NCBI GenBank assembly: GCA_035517615.1
Contig: DATIYM010000033.1
Coordinates: 1-64,000 of the forward strand
Direction of reading: 5' to 3'
Length of the DNA: 64,000 nucleotides
Origin: AG25 sp035517615
GTDB lineage: Bacteria; Gemmatimonadota; Gemmatimonadetes; Gemmatimonadales; GWC2-71-9
Below the pieces are notes generated by a model. The model saw only the letters and a program-made list of their open reading frames with translations. It searched no databases and was not told where the DNA came from. A program made the translations under genes and the position numbers. The first letter of the stretch is position 1, and every line of letters begins with the position of its first letter. Below, in pieces: positions 40,441 through 49,249 of this stretch.

Positions 40441-41535
40441 ACGCAACCCGCGTACGTACTGCTGGAAGACGGCGCCTGGTTCTCGGGAACCGCGCCGTTC
40501 ACGTTCGAGCCCGCCTACGCTGAAGTCGTCTTTACGACCAATCTGTCTGGCTACCAGGAAGTGTTCACCGATCCTTCCTACCTCGGGCAGCTGGTCGTAA
40601 TGACGGCGCCCATGATCGGGAATTACGGCGTCAATCCGGATGACCTGGAGTCAGACCGGCCGCGGGTGGCGGCCGTGGTGGTGCGCGAGCTCTGCTCCAA
40701 GCCCTCCAACTGGCGCGCCACCGGCGCGCTGGGCGACTGGCTCGAAGCGGCCGGGGTGCCGATCGTGGCTGATGTGGACACGCGCCAACTCACCCGGCAC
40801 ATCCGCTCCAAAGGGGCCATGCGCGGCGTCGCGGCACCGGGCACCGAGCCGACCGAGCAGGTGCGGGCCGCCCTGGCCGCAAGCCCATCCATGGACGGGC
40901 TCGACCTGGCGACGTCCGCCACCATCAGCGGCGAGTACACGGCGGGAAAGCCCGAGGCCCGGCATCATATCGTCGCGTACGACTACGGCATGAAGCGCAA
41001 TATCCTGCGCCTATTCGCGCAGAACGATTGCCGCGTGACCGTGGTCCCGGCCGCAACGCCTGCCGGCCGGGTGCGGGAGCTCGCGCCGGACGGGTTGTTT
41101 CTCTCGAACGGACCGGGAGATCCCGCCGCGGTGGGCTACGCGATCGAGGCGATTCGCGACCTGGCCGACGGCTCGCTTCCGATCTTTGGAATCTGCCTCG
41201 GCCACCAGCTGCTGGGCCTCGCGCTGGGCGGCGAGACCGTCAAGCTTCCCTACGGGCACCGGGGTGGCAACCATCCGGTCCGCGATCTCGCCACGGGACA
41301 GGTACTTATCACATCCCAGAACCACGGCTTTGCGGTGCGCGGTGACACCGGGGGGGTCCCGGGGGCCACATCACTAGAGGTGACCCACCTGAACCTCAAC
41401 GACACGACGGTCGAAGGCCTGCGGCACCGCGAATTTCCGATGTTCGCGGTCCAGTACCATCCTGAGGCCTCGCCAGGGCCGCATGATGCGCAGGGACACT
41501 TCAGGCAATTTCTCCAAGCTCTTGACACTCAATAG
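40441..41535 (+). CDS. carA: Carbamoyl-phosphate synthase small chain
   Basis: Glutaminase subunit supplying ammonia for carbamoyl phosphate (pyrimidine and arginine synthesis). About 364 residues. The N-terminal domain begins YVLLEDGAWFSG; the class I amidotransferase half has GICLGHQLLGLALGG (Cys), and HPEASPGPHD (His, Glu). No ATG, GTG or TTG is close to the expected start in this frame. ACG at 40441, two bases after the secG stop, would give the normal CarA N-terminus, so either ACG initiation or an ATG changed by one base is likely; CTG at 40459 is the alternative. carB is not in the window. Confidence 0.9.
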   Translation, partial: TQPAYVLLEDGAWFSGTAPFTFEPAYAEVVFTTNLSGYQEVFTDPSYLGQLVVMTAPMIGNYGVNPDDLESDRPRVAAVVVRELCSKPSNWRATGALGDWLEAAGVPIVADVDTRQLTRHIRSKGAMRGVAAPGTEPTEQVRAALAASPSMDGLDLATSATISGEYTAGKPEARHHIVAYDYGMKRNILRLFAQNDCRVTVVPAATPAGRVRELAPDGLFLSNGPGDPAAVGYAIEAIRDLADGSLPIFGICLGHQLLGLALGGETVKLPYGHRGGNHPVRDLATGQVLITSQNHGFAVRGDTGGVPGATSLEVTHLNLNDTTVEGLRHREFPMFAVQYHPEASPGPHDAQGHFRQFLQALDTQ

Positions 41536-41550
41536 GTAAGCCCGTATGTT
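41522..41550 (+). promoter_or_regulatory. Promoter of the HU-type gene
   Basis: -35 TTGACA (41522-41527, inside the carA 3' end), 17-nt spacer, -10 TATGTT (41545-41550). The predicted start near 41557 leaves about 40 nt to the ATG at 41598. Confidence 0.65.
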
Positions 41551-41597
41551 GGCCCCCGGTTTGGCGACCCTTGGAAGTCCTTCTGGGGGAATGGGAT

Positions 41598-41912
41598 ATG
41601 ACGAAGGCAGACCTCGTCGAGAAAGTCACTGCACAAATCGCGCGCACAGCCGGTCCGCTGATTTCGAAGAAGGACTGCGCGCGGGTAGTCGACTCGTTTC
41701 TCGACGCGGTGAAAGCGGCGCTATCCGATCAGCATAACATTGAAATACGCGGATTTGGAACGTTCAAGATCCGGCAGCGTAAGACGCGCATGGCGCGAAA
41801 CCCGCGCACTGGCGATCCGGTAGAAGTCGCGGCGCGGCCTGTCCCGGTGTTCAAGCCCAGCAAGGAGTTGCGTGCGATGGTGGCCGACGCGAGCGAACGA
41901 GTCAACCCGTAA
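41598..41912 (+). CDS. HU/IHF-family DNA-binding protein
   Basis: A 104-residue nucleoid protein. MTKADLVEKV, the GFGTFKIRQRKTRMARNPRTG beta-arm (split around the usual IR-GFG-F and R-ARNP-TG motifs) and FKPSKELRAMV are family hallmarks. It bends DNA in the nucleoid. The ATG used is the one beginning MTKADL, preceded by a GGGGGAA. A stem-loop follows the gene. Confidence 0.93.
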   Translation: MTKADLVEKVTAQIARTAGPLISKKDCARVVDSFLDAVKAALSDQHNIEIRGFGTFKIRQRKTRMARNPRTGDPVEVAARPVPVFKPSKELRAMVADASERVNP

Positions 41913-41940
41913 CCCTCGGGGCTCTCGTTCGTGACAATCT

Positions 41941-41968
41941 GCGGCTCCGGCGCATCCGTCGGAGCCGC
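41941..41968 (+). terminator. Stem-loop downstream of the HU-type gene
   Basis: GCGGCTCCG (41941-41949) pairs perfectly with CGGAGCCGC (41960-41968) around a 10-nt loop, followed by GCGTGTTT. Probable terminator between the HU-type gene and the M61 peptidase gene; the T-run is weak. Confidence 0.55.
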
Positions 41969-41992
41969 GCGTGTTTACAGGAGAGATTCCGA

Positions 41993-43807
41993 ATGAAGTT
42001 CCTCACGGTTACCGCTGTTGTTGCGTTCTTCATCGCTGGCACTCTGGCCGCGCAGCGCCCCGAGGCCGTCCGCTACGAGATATCGGTCGTTGCTCCCGGC
42101 GCGCACCTGTTTCACGTCAAAGCCGAATTCCCGGCAGCCGGCAAGGACACGCTCTACGTCGCGCTTCCGGCCTGGAGTCCCGGGAATTATGAAATCCAGA
42201 ACTACGCTCGCTACGTCCGGCACTTTGCGGCGTCAGGATCGACCGGGCAGCCGCTCGAGTGGGACCGGTTCGACAAGGAAACGTGGCGCGTGGTCGCGGC
42301 CAAGCAGGAGCGCGTGACCGTGGCGTTCGATTACCTCGCCGACACGGTCGACCTCTCGATCGCGCGGCTGGATGCCGATTTTGGCCAGTTTCTCGGCACC
42401 AACCTGTTCGTGTACGAGCCGGGCAAGCTCGATCGTCCGGCTGAGGTGCGGTTCGCCCTGCCGAACGGTTGGCGCGTGACGACGTCGCTCCCGGGCGGGG
42501 GGATTGGTCCGTACTCAGCCGCCGATTACCACGAGCTGGCGGATGCCGAAACGTTCGTCGGGGTCTACAGCCTCGATTCGTTGAAGGTCGACAACAAGTG
42601 GATCCGGCTGGCCCTCTGGCCCCCCGACCTGTATACCGCGCCCGTCGCTCGCAACATGCTGACCGATCTCCAGAAAATCGCGCAGACGGAGAACCGGGTG
42701 TTTGGCGGCCCCCCGTACGACGAGTACACGGTGTTTTTCAATGTCTTCCGCCAGCCGATCAACTTTGGCGGCGGCCTGGAGCACAGCGCCGCGCAGTATG
42801 ACATCATGCCGGCCTCGGCATTCGCGGATTTCTCCGGTACCCTGGGCGATTTCATGGTGCCGCTCATGTCCCACGAGTACTTCCACGTGTGGAACGTGAA
42901 GCGCATCCGGCCGGCGACCATGTGGCCGTACGATTATCACGCCGAGCAGTTCACGCCGCTGCTCTGGTGGTCGGAGGGCGTGACGGACTACTACGCGGAT
43001 CTCACCAATCTCCGCTCCGGCTTGTGGACTCCCGAGCAGTTCCTCCACAACACGATGTCGGATATCGATCAGGTGGAAGCGATCCCCGAACCGTGGAGTG
43101 AGGAGGACGGAAGCCTCGCCACCTGGATCAACGAGATCTACGTCAACAGTTCCCAGCTCTACTATCCCAAGGGCTCGTTGACTGGTATGCTGCTCGACAT
43201 CTCGCTGCGCGACGCGACCAACAACGCGCGCGGGCTGGACGACGTCATGCGCGCGCTCTACACGCGCTTTTACCAGAAGGGGAAGGGCTTCACGACGCAG
43301 GACCTGCTCGGACTGCTGCGGGAATTTGGCACGCCGGATGTCGACAAGTTCTATCAACGCTACATCAACGGCCGCGATCCGCTCCCGTATGCAGACATAT
43401 TTCCCAAGGCGGGCATCAACGTCGCGAAGCAGGTGACTTCGGTGCCGTTTCTCGGGCTCAACGCCCCGATTTCCGATCAGGGGAAATGGATCGCGCAGGT
43501 GGTCGATCCCGGAAGCTCGGCAGAGCAGGCGGGCGTCCAGCCCGGCGATATCCTGATGAAGATCGGCGACATCGAGCTGAAGAGCGATCAGGATTGGGGC
43601 GTGGCGTTCCGGCGTCAGTACCAGGGCCAGGCCGGCGCGCCGCTCACGATCACCGTACTGCGCGACGGCCGGCCGATCGTGCTGACCACGAAAGTGCAGG
43701 AGCAGAGCGTGACCACCTACCAGCTTTCGCGCAATGCGTCACCCACGCCCAAGCAGGCCAAGATCTGGCAGGGCATGGCGACAGGATCGAGTGGTGGAGG
43801 CGACTGA
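41993..43807 (+). CDS. M61-family peptidase (glycyl aminopeptidase type) with PDZ domain
   Basis: A 604-residue exported zinc peptidase. Signal peptide 1-20 (cleavage near LAAQ), N-terminal beta domain (about 25-180), catalytic domain with HEYFH at 294-298 (in LMSHEYFHVWNVKR) and the downstream WWSEGVTDYYADL glutamate helix. A PDZ domain follows at about 480-575 (GSSAEQAGVQPGDILMKIGD). A clear AGGAGA lies before the ATG. Acts on peptides in the periplasm or outside the cell. Confidence 0.93.
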   Translation: MKFLTVTAVVAFFIAGTLAAQRPEAVRYEISVVAPGAHLFHVKAEFPAAGKDTLYVALPAWSPGNYEIQNYARYVRHFAASGSTGQPLEWDRFDKETWRVVAAKQERVTVAFDYLADTVDLSIARLDADFGQFLGTNLFVYEPGKLDRPAEVRFALPNGWRVTTSLPGGGIGPYSAADYHELADAETFVGVYSLDSLKVDNKWIRLALWPPDLYTAPVARNMLTDLQKIAQTENRVFGGPPYDEYTVFFNVFRQPINFGGGLEHSAAQYDIMPASAFADFSGTLGDFMVPLMSHEYFHVWNVKRIRPATMWPYDYHAEQFTPLLWWSEGVTDYYADLTNLRSGLWTPEQFLHNTMSDIDQVEAIPEPWSEEDGSLATWINEIYVNSSQLYYPKGSLTGMLLDISLRDATNNARGLDDVMRALYTRFYQKGKGFTTQDLLGLLREFGTPDVDKFYQRYINGRDPLPYADIFPKAGINVAKQVTSVPFLGLNAPISDQGKWIAQVVDPGSSAEQAGVQPGDILMKIGDIELKSDQDWGVAFRRQYQGQAGAPLTITVLRDGRPIVLTTKVQEQSVTTYQLSRNASPTPKQAKIWQGMATGSSGGGD

Positions 43808-44054
43808 GGGCACCATTCGGGTGCGGCTGTTCGCGAGCTACGCCGAGCTGTTGGGGCGAGACATGCTGACGCTCACGGTGCCGCTGCCGACCAGCGTAGG
43901 CGACGTCGTCGCCCAGCTGCGCCGGACGTTCCCCGCCGCACAGGCCCTGCCCGAACGCCCCCTCGCAGCCGTAAACTTGAAGCACGTGCTTCCGGAGAGC
44001 CCGCTGCGCGATGGTGATGAGCTGGCATTGTTGCCGCCGCTCGCCGGAGGCTGA
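43791..44054 (+). CDS. moaD: Molybdopterin synthase sulfur carrier subunit
   Basis: A ubiquitin-like protein of about 87 residues that carries a thiocarboxylate at its C-terminal Gly-Gly (LLPPLAGG). IRVRLFASYAELLG and NLKHVLPESPLRDGDELALLPP are typical. Start is one of two adjacent GTG codons (43791 or 43794) that lie inside the end of the M61 gene. Followed by moaE and moaA, a compact molybdenum cofactor set. Confidence 0.9.
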   Translation: MVEATEGTIRVRLFASYAELLGRDMLTLTVPLPTSVGDVVAQLRRTFPAAQALPERPLAAVNLKHVLPESPLRDGDELALLPPLAGG

Positions 44055-44080
44055 GCGGCGCCGCTACGTCGCACCAACCA

Positions 44081-44515
44081 ATGACCCGATTTCTGACGCG
44101 TGAAGCGATTTCCGTCGATCGACTCGTGGCTCGGGTGGCGTCGCCGGCATGTGGAGGCAGCTGCGTATTTCTCGGGACTGTCCGGAGCGGGCCCGACGAG
44201 GTCGCCCCCGTGACCGAGATCGAGTACACGGCGTACGCCGAGATGGCCGAAGTAGAGATCGCCCGGATCGTGGACGAAGTGCGGTCGCGCTGGCCCGTGG
44301 CGCGGGTGGCGCTCCAGCACCGGATTGGTGTGGTGCCGCTGGGAGAAGCAAGCATCGCCATCGCGGCGACTGCTCCGCATCGCGATGCCGCGTTTCAGAG
44401 CTGCCGCTACATCGTCGAGGAAGTAAAGCGCCGGGTGCCGATCTGGAAGAAGGAGCGCCATGCGAACGGCACGACCGCGTGGGTAGACGCCCGAACTCAC
44501 ACGGCGATTCCGTGA
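44081..44515 (+). CDS. moaE: Molybdopterin synthase catalytic subunit
   Basis: A 144-residue partner of MoaD that inserts two sulfurs into precursor Z. GGSCVFLGTVR (25-35), EYTAYAEMAE, HRIGVVPLGEASI and the catalytic lysines in WKKERHANGTTAWVD are visible. The ATG is 26 nt after moaD; its stop overlaps the moaA GTG. Confidence 0.94.
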   Translation: MTRFLTREAISVDRLVARVASPACGGSCVFLGTVRSGPDEVAPVTEIEYTAYAEMAEVEIARIVDEVRSRWPVARVALQHRIGVVPLGEASIAIAATAPHRDAAFQSCRYIVEEVKRRVPIWKKERHANGTTAWVDARTHTAIP

Positions 44516-45534
44516 CACCCGACCGCCTCGGTCGTCCACTCCGAAGCCTGCGGCTGTCGGTGACTGACCGCTGCAATCTCCGCTGTCGCTATTGCATGCC
44601 CGAGTCCGACTACGCCTGGCTGCCGCGCGAGTCGATTCTCACCTTCGAAGAGCTCGCGCTCGTCGCTCGCGTATTCGCCTCGGTCGGCGTCACGGCCATT
44701 CGGCTCACGGGCGGCGAGCCGCTGCTGCGGCGCGATCTCGAGACGCTGGTGCGGCTGCTGCGCAGCGAAACCCGTCTCGACGATCTGGCCCTTACCACCA
44801 ATGGCACGCTGCTCGCCGAGCATGCCGCGAGCCTGCGCGACGCCGGCCTGGACCGCGTCACCGTCAGTCTCGACACGCTCCGTCCCGAGCGGCTCGACGC
44901 TCTGTCCCGTACTCCACGCCACCAGGACATCATCGACGGTATTCACGCGGCGACCCGGGTGGCCTTCAAGGTCGTGAAGCTCAATACGGTCGTGATCCGC
45001 GGGTTCAATGACGACGAGCTGGCTGATCTCGTGGCCTTCGCGCGCAGCGTGAACGCCGAGCCGCGGTTCATCGAGTACATGGACGTCGGTGGTGCAACGC
45101 GGTGGACGCGGGAGCAGGTTGTTCCAGCGGCCGAGATTCTCGAGCGTATCACGCGGGCCTCTGGGCCGGCGGAACCGCTCGATGCCGGCAAGCGCGGCGC
45201 TTCGCCGGCGCACCGATTTCGCCTGGCGGACGGCACGACGTTCGGAATCATTGCATCGGTCACCGCGCCGTTCTGCGAGACGTGCGATCGAGCGCGCCTG
45301 ACGGCCGACGGAACGCTGCTTCTGTGCCTGTACGCCGAGTCCGGGATCGACCTGCGCGAGCCGCTGCGGCGCGGAGGCGAATCGGAGCTGGCGGGGCTCA
45401 TCGAGGCCGCCTGGCGCACCCGAATCGATCGCGGCGCCCTCGATCGGTTGCGCCTCACGTCCCGCGGAGTTCTGTATCCCCTCGAGCGCCTGCGGGCCGA
45501 TCCGCATCGGGAGATGCATACGAGGGGCGGGTAA
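44512..45534 (+). CDS. moaA: GTP 3',8-cyclase (molybdenum cofactor)
   Basis: A 340-residue radical SAM enzyme converting GTP to the cyclic precursor of molybdopterin. The N-terminal 4Fe-4S motif is CNLRCRYCMP (about 20-29), with LTGGEPLLRRDL following; the second cluster is at FCETCDRARLTADGTLLLC. Normal length. GTG start. A palindromic repeat follows before mdh. Confidence 0.95.
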   Translation: MTPDRLGRPLRSLRLSVTDRCNLRCRYCMPESDYAWLPRESILTFEELALVARVFASVGVTAIRLTGGEPLLRRDLETLVRLLRSETRLDDLALTTNGTLLAEHAASLRDAGLDRVTVSLDTLRPERLDALSRTPRHQDIIDGIHAATRVAFKVVKLNTVVIRGFNDDELADLVAFARSVNAEPRFIEYMDVGGATRWTREQVVPAAEILERITRASGPAEPLDAGKRGASPAHRFRLADGTTFGIIASVTAPFCETCDRARLTADGTLLLCLYAESGIDLREPLRRGGESELAGLIEAAWRTRIDRGALDRLRLTSRGVLYPLERLRADPHREMHTRGG

Positions 45535-45540
45535 GGCTAA

Positions 45541-45600
45541 CGCGGAAGACGGAACGCGGAACTGAACGTCGGACTGACGTTCCGCGTTCCGAGCTCCGCG
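45541..45600. repeat. Intergenic palindromic element upstream of mdh (7-nt unit family)
   Basis: Arms 45541-45562 and 45579-45600 (22 nt each, 19 positions pairing) around a 16-nt loop. The right arm is three tandem units GTTCCGC, GTTCCGA and GCTCCGC, the same unit as the element inside comF. It lies between moaA and mdh, ending 28 nt before the mdh ATG. Confidence 0.8.
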
Positions 45601-45627
45601 TTTGAGGGGAGGCTCAAGGGAGGGGAG

Positions 45628-46557
45628 ATGCTCAACAAAGTGACGGTCGTGGGTGCTGGAAACGTCGGCGCGACCGCGGCGCAGCGGCTGGCCGAGAAGC
45701 AGCTCGCGCGCATGGTCGTCATGGTCGACGTCGTCGAAGGGCTGCCGCAGGGAAAGGCGCTGGACCAGTGGGAGTCGGGACCGATCGAAGGCTTCGACAC
45801 GCGGATTGTGGGCTCGAACGACTATCTCCCCGCCGCCGGCAGCGAGGTCGTGGTCGTCACGGCCGGCATCGCGCGCAAGCCGGGCATGAGCCGCGATGAT
45901 CTCACCCGTACCAATGCCGGGATCGTGAAAAAGGTCGCCCTGGAAATCCGGCGTCATTGCCCCCAGGCCATTGTGATCGTCGTCTCGAACCCGCTCGACG
46001 TCATGTGCTGGGTGGTACGGGAAGTCACGGGGTTTCCGCGCGAGCGCGTGCTCGGCATGGCGGGAGTGCTCGATACCGCCCGGTTTCGAGCCTTCCTCGC
46101 GGAAGCGCTGCACGCCTCGGTGGCGGATATCGAGGCCATGGTGCTCGGTGGCCATGGCGACACGATGGTTCCGGTGCTCTCTTCGGCCAGCATCTCCGGG
46201 ATTCCCGTCACGAGCCTGCTCGACGCGGCCACGCTCGAGCGGATCGTGCAGCGGACCCGCGATGGAGGGGCGGAAGTGGTGGCGCTGCTCAAAACCGGGT
46301 CCGCGTTCTACGCCCCGTCGGCGGCGGTCGTCCAGATGGTCGAGGCGATCGCGCTCGACCGGCAGCGCATTCTGCCTTGCGCCGCGTGGCTCGAGGGCGA
46401 GTACGGGTTGAAAGGAATGTTCGTCGGTGTGCCCTGCAAGCTGGGACGGCGGGGTCTCGAGGCCGTGGTGCAAATCGCATTGTCCCAGGCCGAGCAGGCG
46501 GCGCTCGCCAACTCGGCCGAGCACGTGAAAGAGACCATGCAGGCGGTAACGCTCTAG
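45628..46557 (+). CDS. mdh: Malate dehydrogenase, LDH-like
   Basis: NAD-dependent malate/oxaloacetate interconversion in the TCA cycle. 309 residues. Rossmann motif GAGNVGATAA (9-18), VDVVEGLPQGKALD, active-site loop IARKPGMSRDDL and catalytic GGHGDTMVP. A strong GGGAGGGGAG lies before the ATG. It converges with sdhB; the two stop codons share a CTAG. Confidence 0.96.
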   Translation: MLNKVTVVGAGNVGATAAQRLAEKQLARMVVMVDVVEGLPQGKALDQWESGPIEGFDTRIVGSNDYLPAAGSEVVVVTAGIARKPGMSRDDLTRTNAGIVKKVALEIRRHCPQAIVIVVSNPLDVMCWVVREVTGFPRERVLGMAGVLDTARFRAFLAEALHASVADIEAMVLGGHGDTMVPVLSSASISGIPVTSLLDAATLERIVQRTRDGGAEVVALLKTGSAFYAPSAAVVQMVEAIALDRQRILPCAAWLEGEYGLKGMFVGVPCKLGRRGLEAVVQIALSQAEQAALANSAEHVKETMQAVTL

Positions 46558-47330
46558 AGCTCGGCCTCCTCGACGCGCGGCGCCGCCGCCCCCTGCCGTA
46601 CGGCGGTCAGGAAATCGCGGTTCAGGCGGGCAATGAAGTCGATGCTGATCTCTTTAGGGCACGCGGCCGTGCACTCCGCGTGATTGGTGCACGACCCGAA
46701 TCCCTCACGCTCCATTTGCCGGACCATCGCAATGGTGCGGCTGTAGCGCTCGGGCTGGCCCTGCGGCAGCTGTCCCAGGTGCGAGGTTTTAGCTGCGACG
46801 AACAGCATGGCGGAGGCGTTGGGGCAAGCGGCGACGCATGCGCCGCACGCAATGCACTCGGCCGCGTCCATCGCCGTTTCGGCGTCGCGCTTGGGTACGA
46901 GCGTCGTGTTCGCTTCGGGCGCGCTGCCGGTTCGCGCCGTGATGAACCCGCCGGCCTGAATGATCCGATCGAACGCCGCGCGATCGATCACGAGATCCTT
47001 GACGACGGGAAATCCGCGCGCGCGCCACGGCTCGACCCACAGCTCGGCGCCGTCGGGGAAGTGGCGCAGATGCAGCTGGCACGTGGCCGTGCCTGTTTGC
47101 GGCCCATGGGGCTCGCCGTTGATGACCACGCCACACGCGCCACAGATGCCCTCGCGGCAATCGCTGTCGAAGGCCACGGGCTCTTCGTGCCGCGCGAGCA
47201 GCTGTTCGTTCAGGACGTCGAGGAGCTCGAGGAACGACATATCGCTCGTCGCATCGGGAACTTCGTAGCGAACGAACCTGCCCGCCGCCGATCCGCGGGG
47301 CTGCCGCCACACGTGCAGCGTGAGGCGCAT
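46554..47330 (-). CDS. sdhB: Succinate dehydrogenase iron-sulfur subunit
   Basis: A 258-residue electron-transfer subunit. The plant-type 2Fe-2S site is CREGICGACGVV with a later Cys (TATCQLHL); the bacterial-ferredoxin part has CIACGACVAACPNAS and CTNHAECTAACPKEIS for the 4Fe-4S and 3Fe-4S clusters. Operon order sdhC-sdhA-sdhB with one-base to 4-nt overlaps; last gene of the operon. Confidence 0.95.
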   Translation of the reverse strand: MRLTLHVWRQPRGSAAGRFVRYEVPDATSDMSFLELLDVLNEQLLARHEEPVAFDSDCREGICGACGVVINGEPHGPQTGTATCQLHLRHFPDGAELWVEPWRARGFPVVKDLVIDRAAFDRIIQAGGFITARTGSAPEANTTLVPKRDAETAMDAAECIACGACVAACPNASAMLFVAAKTSHLGQLPQGQPERYSRTIAMVRQMEREGFGSCTNHAECTAACPKEISIDFIARLNRDFLTAVRQGAAAPRVEEAEL

Positions 47331-49249
47331 CAGGTGTAGCTCCGCTCGGTGGGACGGACCGCCTCGTAGCGCAGCGGCTCCTTATGGAGCGCGGCTGGAC
47401 AGTCGGCCCCGGTGTACTCCCACGCGGCCACGTAGCTGAAGCGTTCGTCGTTGCGCTTCGCCTCGCCCGACTCCGTCTGAAACTCCTCGCGGAAATGACA
47501 GCCGCAGGATTCCTCGCGCTCGAGCGCGTCGCGGCACATCAACTCCGCGAATTCCAGGAAATCCGCGACGCGTCCGGCATGCTCCAGGTTCTGATTCAGG
47601 TCGGTCTCCGTACCGCCGACGTACACCGTGTCCCAGAACTCGCGCCTGAGTGCCGGCAGGCGCTCCATGGCCTGGCGCAGCTGCTCGCGACTGCGCGACA
47701 TGCCGCACGCGTCCCACATCAGGCGGCCCAGCTCACGGTGGAACGCGTCGACGCTCTTGTGACCGCGACCGGCGAGCAGGCGTTCGGTACGCTCCGCGGC
47801 CGCGTGCCTCGCGTCGCCAAACTCCGCGGCCTCGGGCGCCACGGCCTCGAGCTTCGTGCCTCCCAAATAGTTCCCGATGGCATTCGGCAGGATGAAGTAT
47901 CCGTCGGCGAGCCCCTGCATGAGCGCGCTCGCCCCGAGCCGGTTCGCCCCGTGATCCGAAAAATTTGCCTCACCGGCGACGAACAGACCCGGGATGGTGC
48001 TCATGAGATTGTAGTCCACCCAGAGTCCACCCATCGTGTAGTGCGGGGCGGGGTAGATCCGCATCGGGACGTCATACGGATTTTCTCCCGTAATGCGCTG
48101 GTACATCTCGAACAGGTTGCCATACCGTTCCGCGATCGTCTGACGGCCCAGACGGGCGATCGCGTCGCGAAAGTCGAGATACACGCCGTGACCGCCGGGG
48201 CCGACGCCGCAGCCTTCGTCGCAGACTTCCTTGGCGCGCCGCGATGCGAGATCGCGCGGGACAAGATTCCCGTAGCTGGGATAGCGCCGCTCGAGGTAGT
48301 AGTCACGCTCGGCATCGGGGATCGAACCGGGAACGCGCTCGTCGCCCGGCCGGCGGGGAACCCAGATCCGCCCGTCGTTCCGCAGCGACTCGCTCATCAA
48401 CGTGAGCTTCGATTGGTGGTCGCCGGATGGTGGAATGCAGGTGGGGTGGATTTGCGAAAAACACGGATTCGCGAACGCCGCCCCGCGCTTGTGCGCGCGC
48501 CAGATCGCCGTGACGTTGCAGCCCTTCGCGTTGGTCGACAGGTAGTAGACGTTGCTGTAACCGCCGGTCGCGAGCACGACGACGTCGGCCACGTGGCCCG
48601 TGACTTCACCCGTCACGAGATCGCGCACCACGATGCCGCGCGCCCGTCCGTCCACGACCACGAGCTCGAGCATCTCGTGGCGCGTGTACATCGCCACCTG
48701 GCCGAGGCCGATCTGGCGTTCGAGCGCCTGATACGCGCCGAGCAGTAGCTGTTGGCCGGTCTGCCCGCGCGCGTAGAACGTCCGCGCTACCTGCACCCCG
48801 CCGAACGAGCGATTGGCGAGCAATCCCCCGTACTCCCGCGCGAACGGCACGCCCTGCGCTACACACTGGTCGATGATGTTGACGCTCAGCTCGGCCAGCC
48901 GGTACACGTTCGCTTCGCGGGCGCGGAAATCACCGCCTTTCACCGTGTCGTAGAACAATCGGAAAACGGAATCACCATCGTTGGGATAATTTTTCGCGGC
49001 GTTGATGCCTCCTTGCGCCGCGATCGAGTGGGCGCGTCGGGGCGAGTCCTGAAAGCAAAAACACGACACCTGATACCCGAGCTCGGCGAACGATGCCGCC
49101 GCCGATGCGCCGGCCAGGCCCGAGCCGACCACGACGATGCGATACTTGCGGCGATTGGCAGGTGCCACGAGTCGCATGTCGGCCCGGTACCGCGTCCATT
49201 TCATCTCGAGCGGCCCCGCCGGGACCGCCGGATCGAGCGTGAACGTCAT
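47330..49249 (-). CDS. sdhA: Succinate dehydrogenase/fumarate reductase flavoprotein subunit
   Basis: A 639-residue FAD subunit oxidising succinate. FAD motif VVVGSGLAGASAAASFAELG, the covalent-FAD His in AHSIAAQGGINAAKNY, substrate loop HPTCIPPSGDHQSKLTL and the C-terminal active Arg region. Size and sequence style are those of the Bacillus/Wolinella type that pairs with a single cytochrome b subunit, which fits the five-helix SdhC upstream. Confidence 0.96.
   Translation of the reverse strand: MTFTLDPAVPAGPLEMKWTRYRADMRLVAPANRRKYRIVVVGSGLAGASAAASFAELGYQVSCFCFQDSPRRAHSIAAQGGINAAKNYPNDGDSVFRLFYDTVKGGDFRAREANVYRLAELSVNIIDQCVAQGVPFAREYGGLLANRSFGGVQVARTFYARGQTGQQLLLGAYQALERQIGLGQVAMYTRHEMLELVVVDGRARGIVVRDLVTGEVTGHVADVVVLATGGYSNVYYLSTNAKGCNVTAIWRAHKRGAAFANPCFSQIHPTCIPPSGDHQSKLTLMSESLRNDGRIWVPRRPGDERVPGSIPDAERDYYLERRYPSYGNLVPRDLASRRAKEVCDEGCGVGPGGHGVYLDFRDAIARLGRQTIAERYGNLFEMYQRITGENPYDVPMRIYPAPHYTMGGLWVDYNLMSTIPGLFVAGEANFSDHGANRLGASALMQGLADGYFILPNAIGNYLGGTKLEAVAPEAAEFGDARHAAAERTERLLAGRGHKSVDAFHRELGRLMWDACGMSRSREQLRQAMERLPALRREFWDTVYVGGTETDLNQNLEHAGRVADFLEFAELMCRDALEREESCGCHFREEFQTESGEAKRNDERFSYVAAWEYTGADCPAALHKEPLRYEAVRPTERSYT

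Noticed and set aside
44497..46524. Very long minus-strand open frame opposite moaA and mdh
   Set aside because: It lies antisense to two well-supported genes; its sequence is the His/Arg/Asp-rich composition typical of GC-rich shadow frames and shows no domain.
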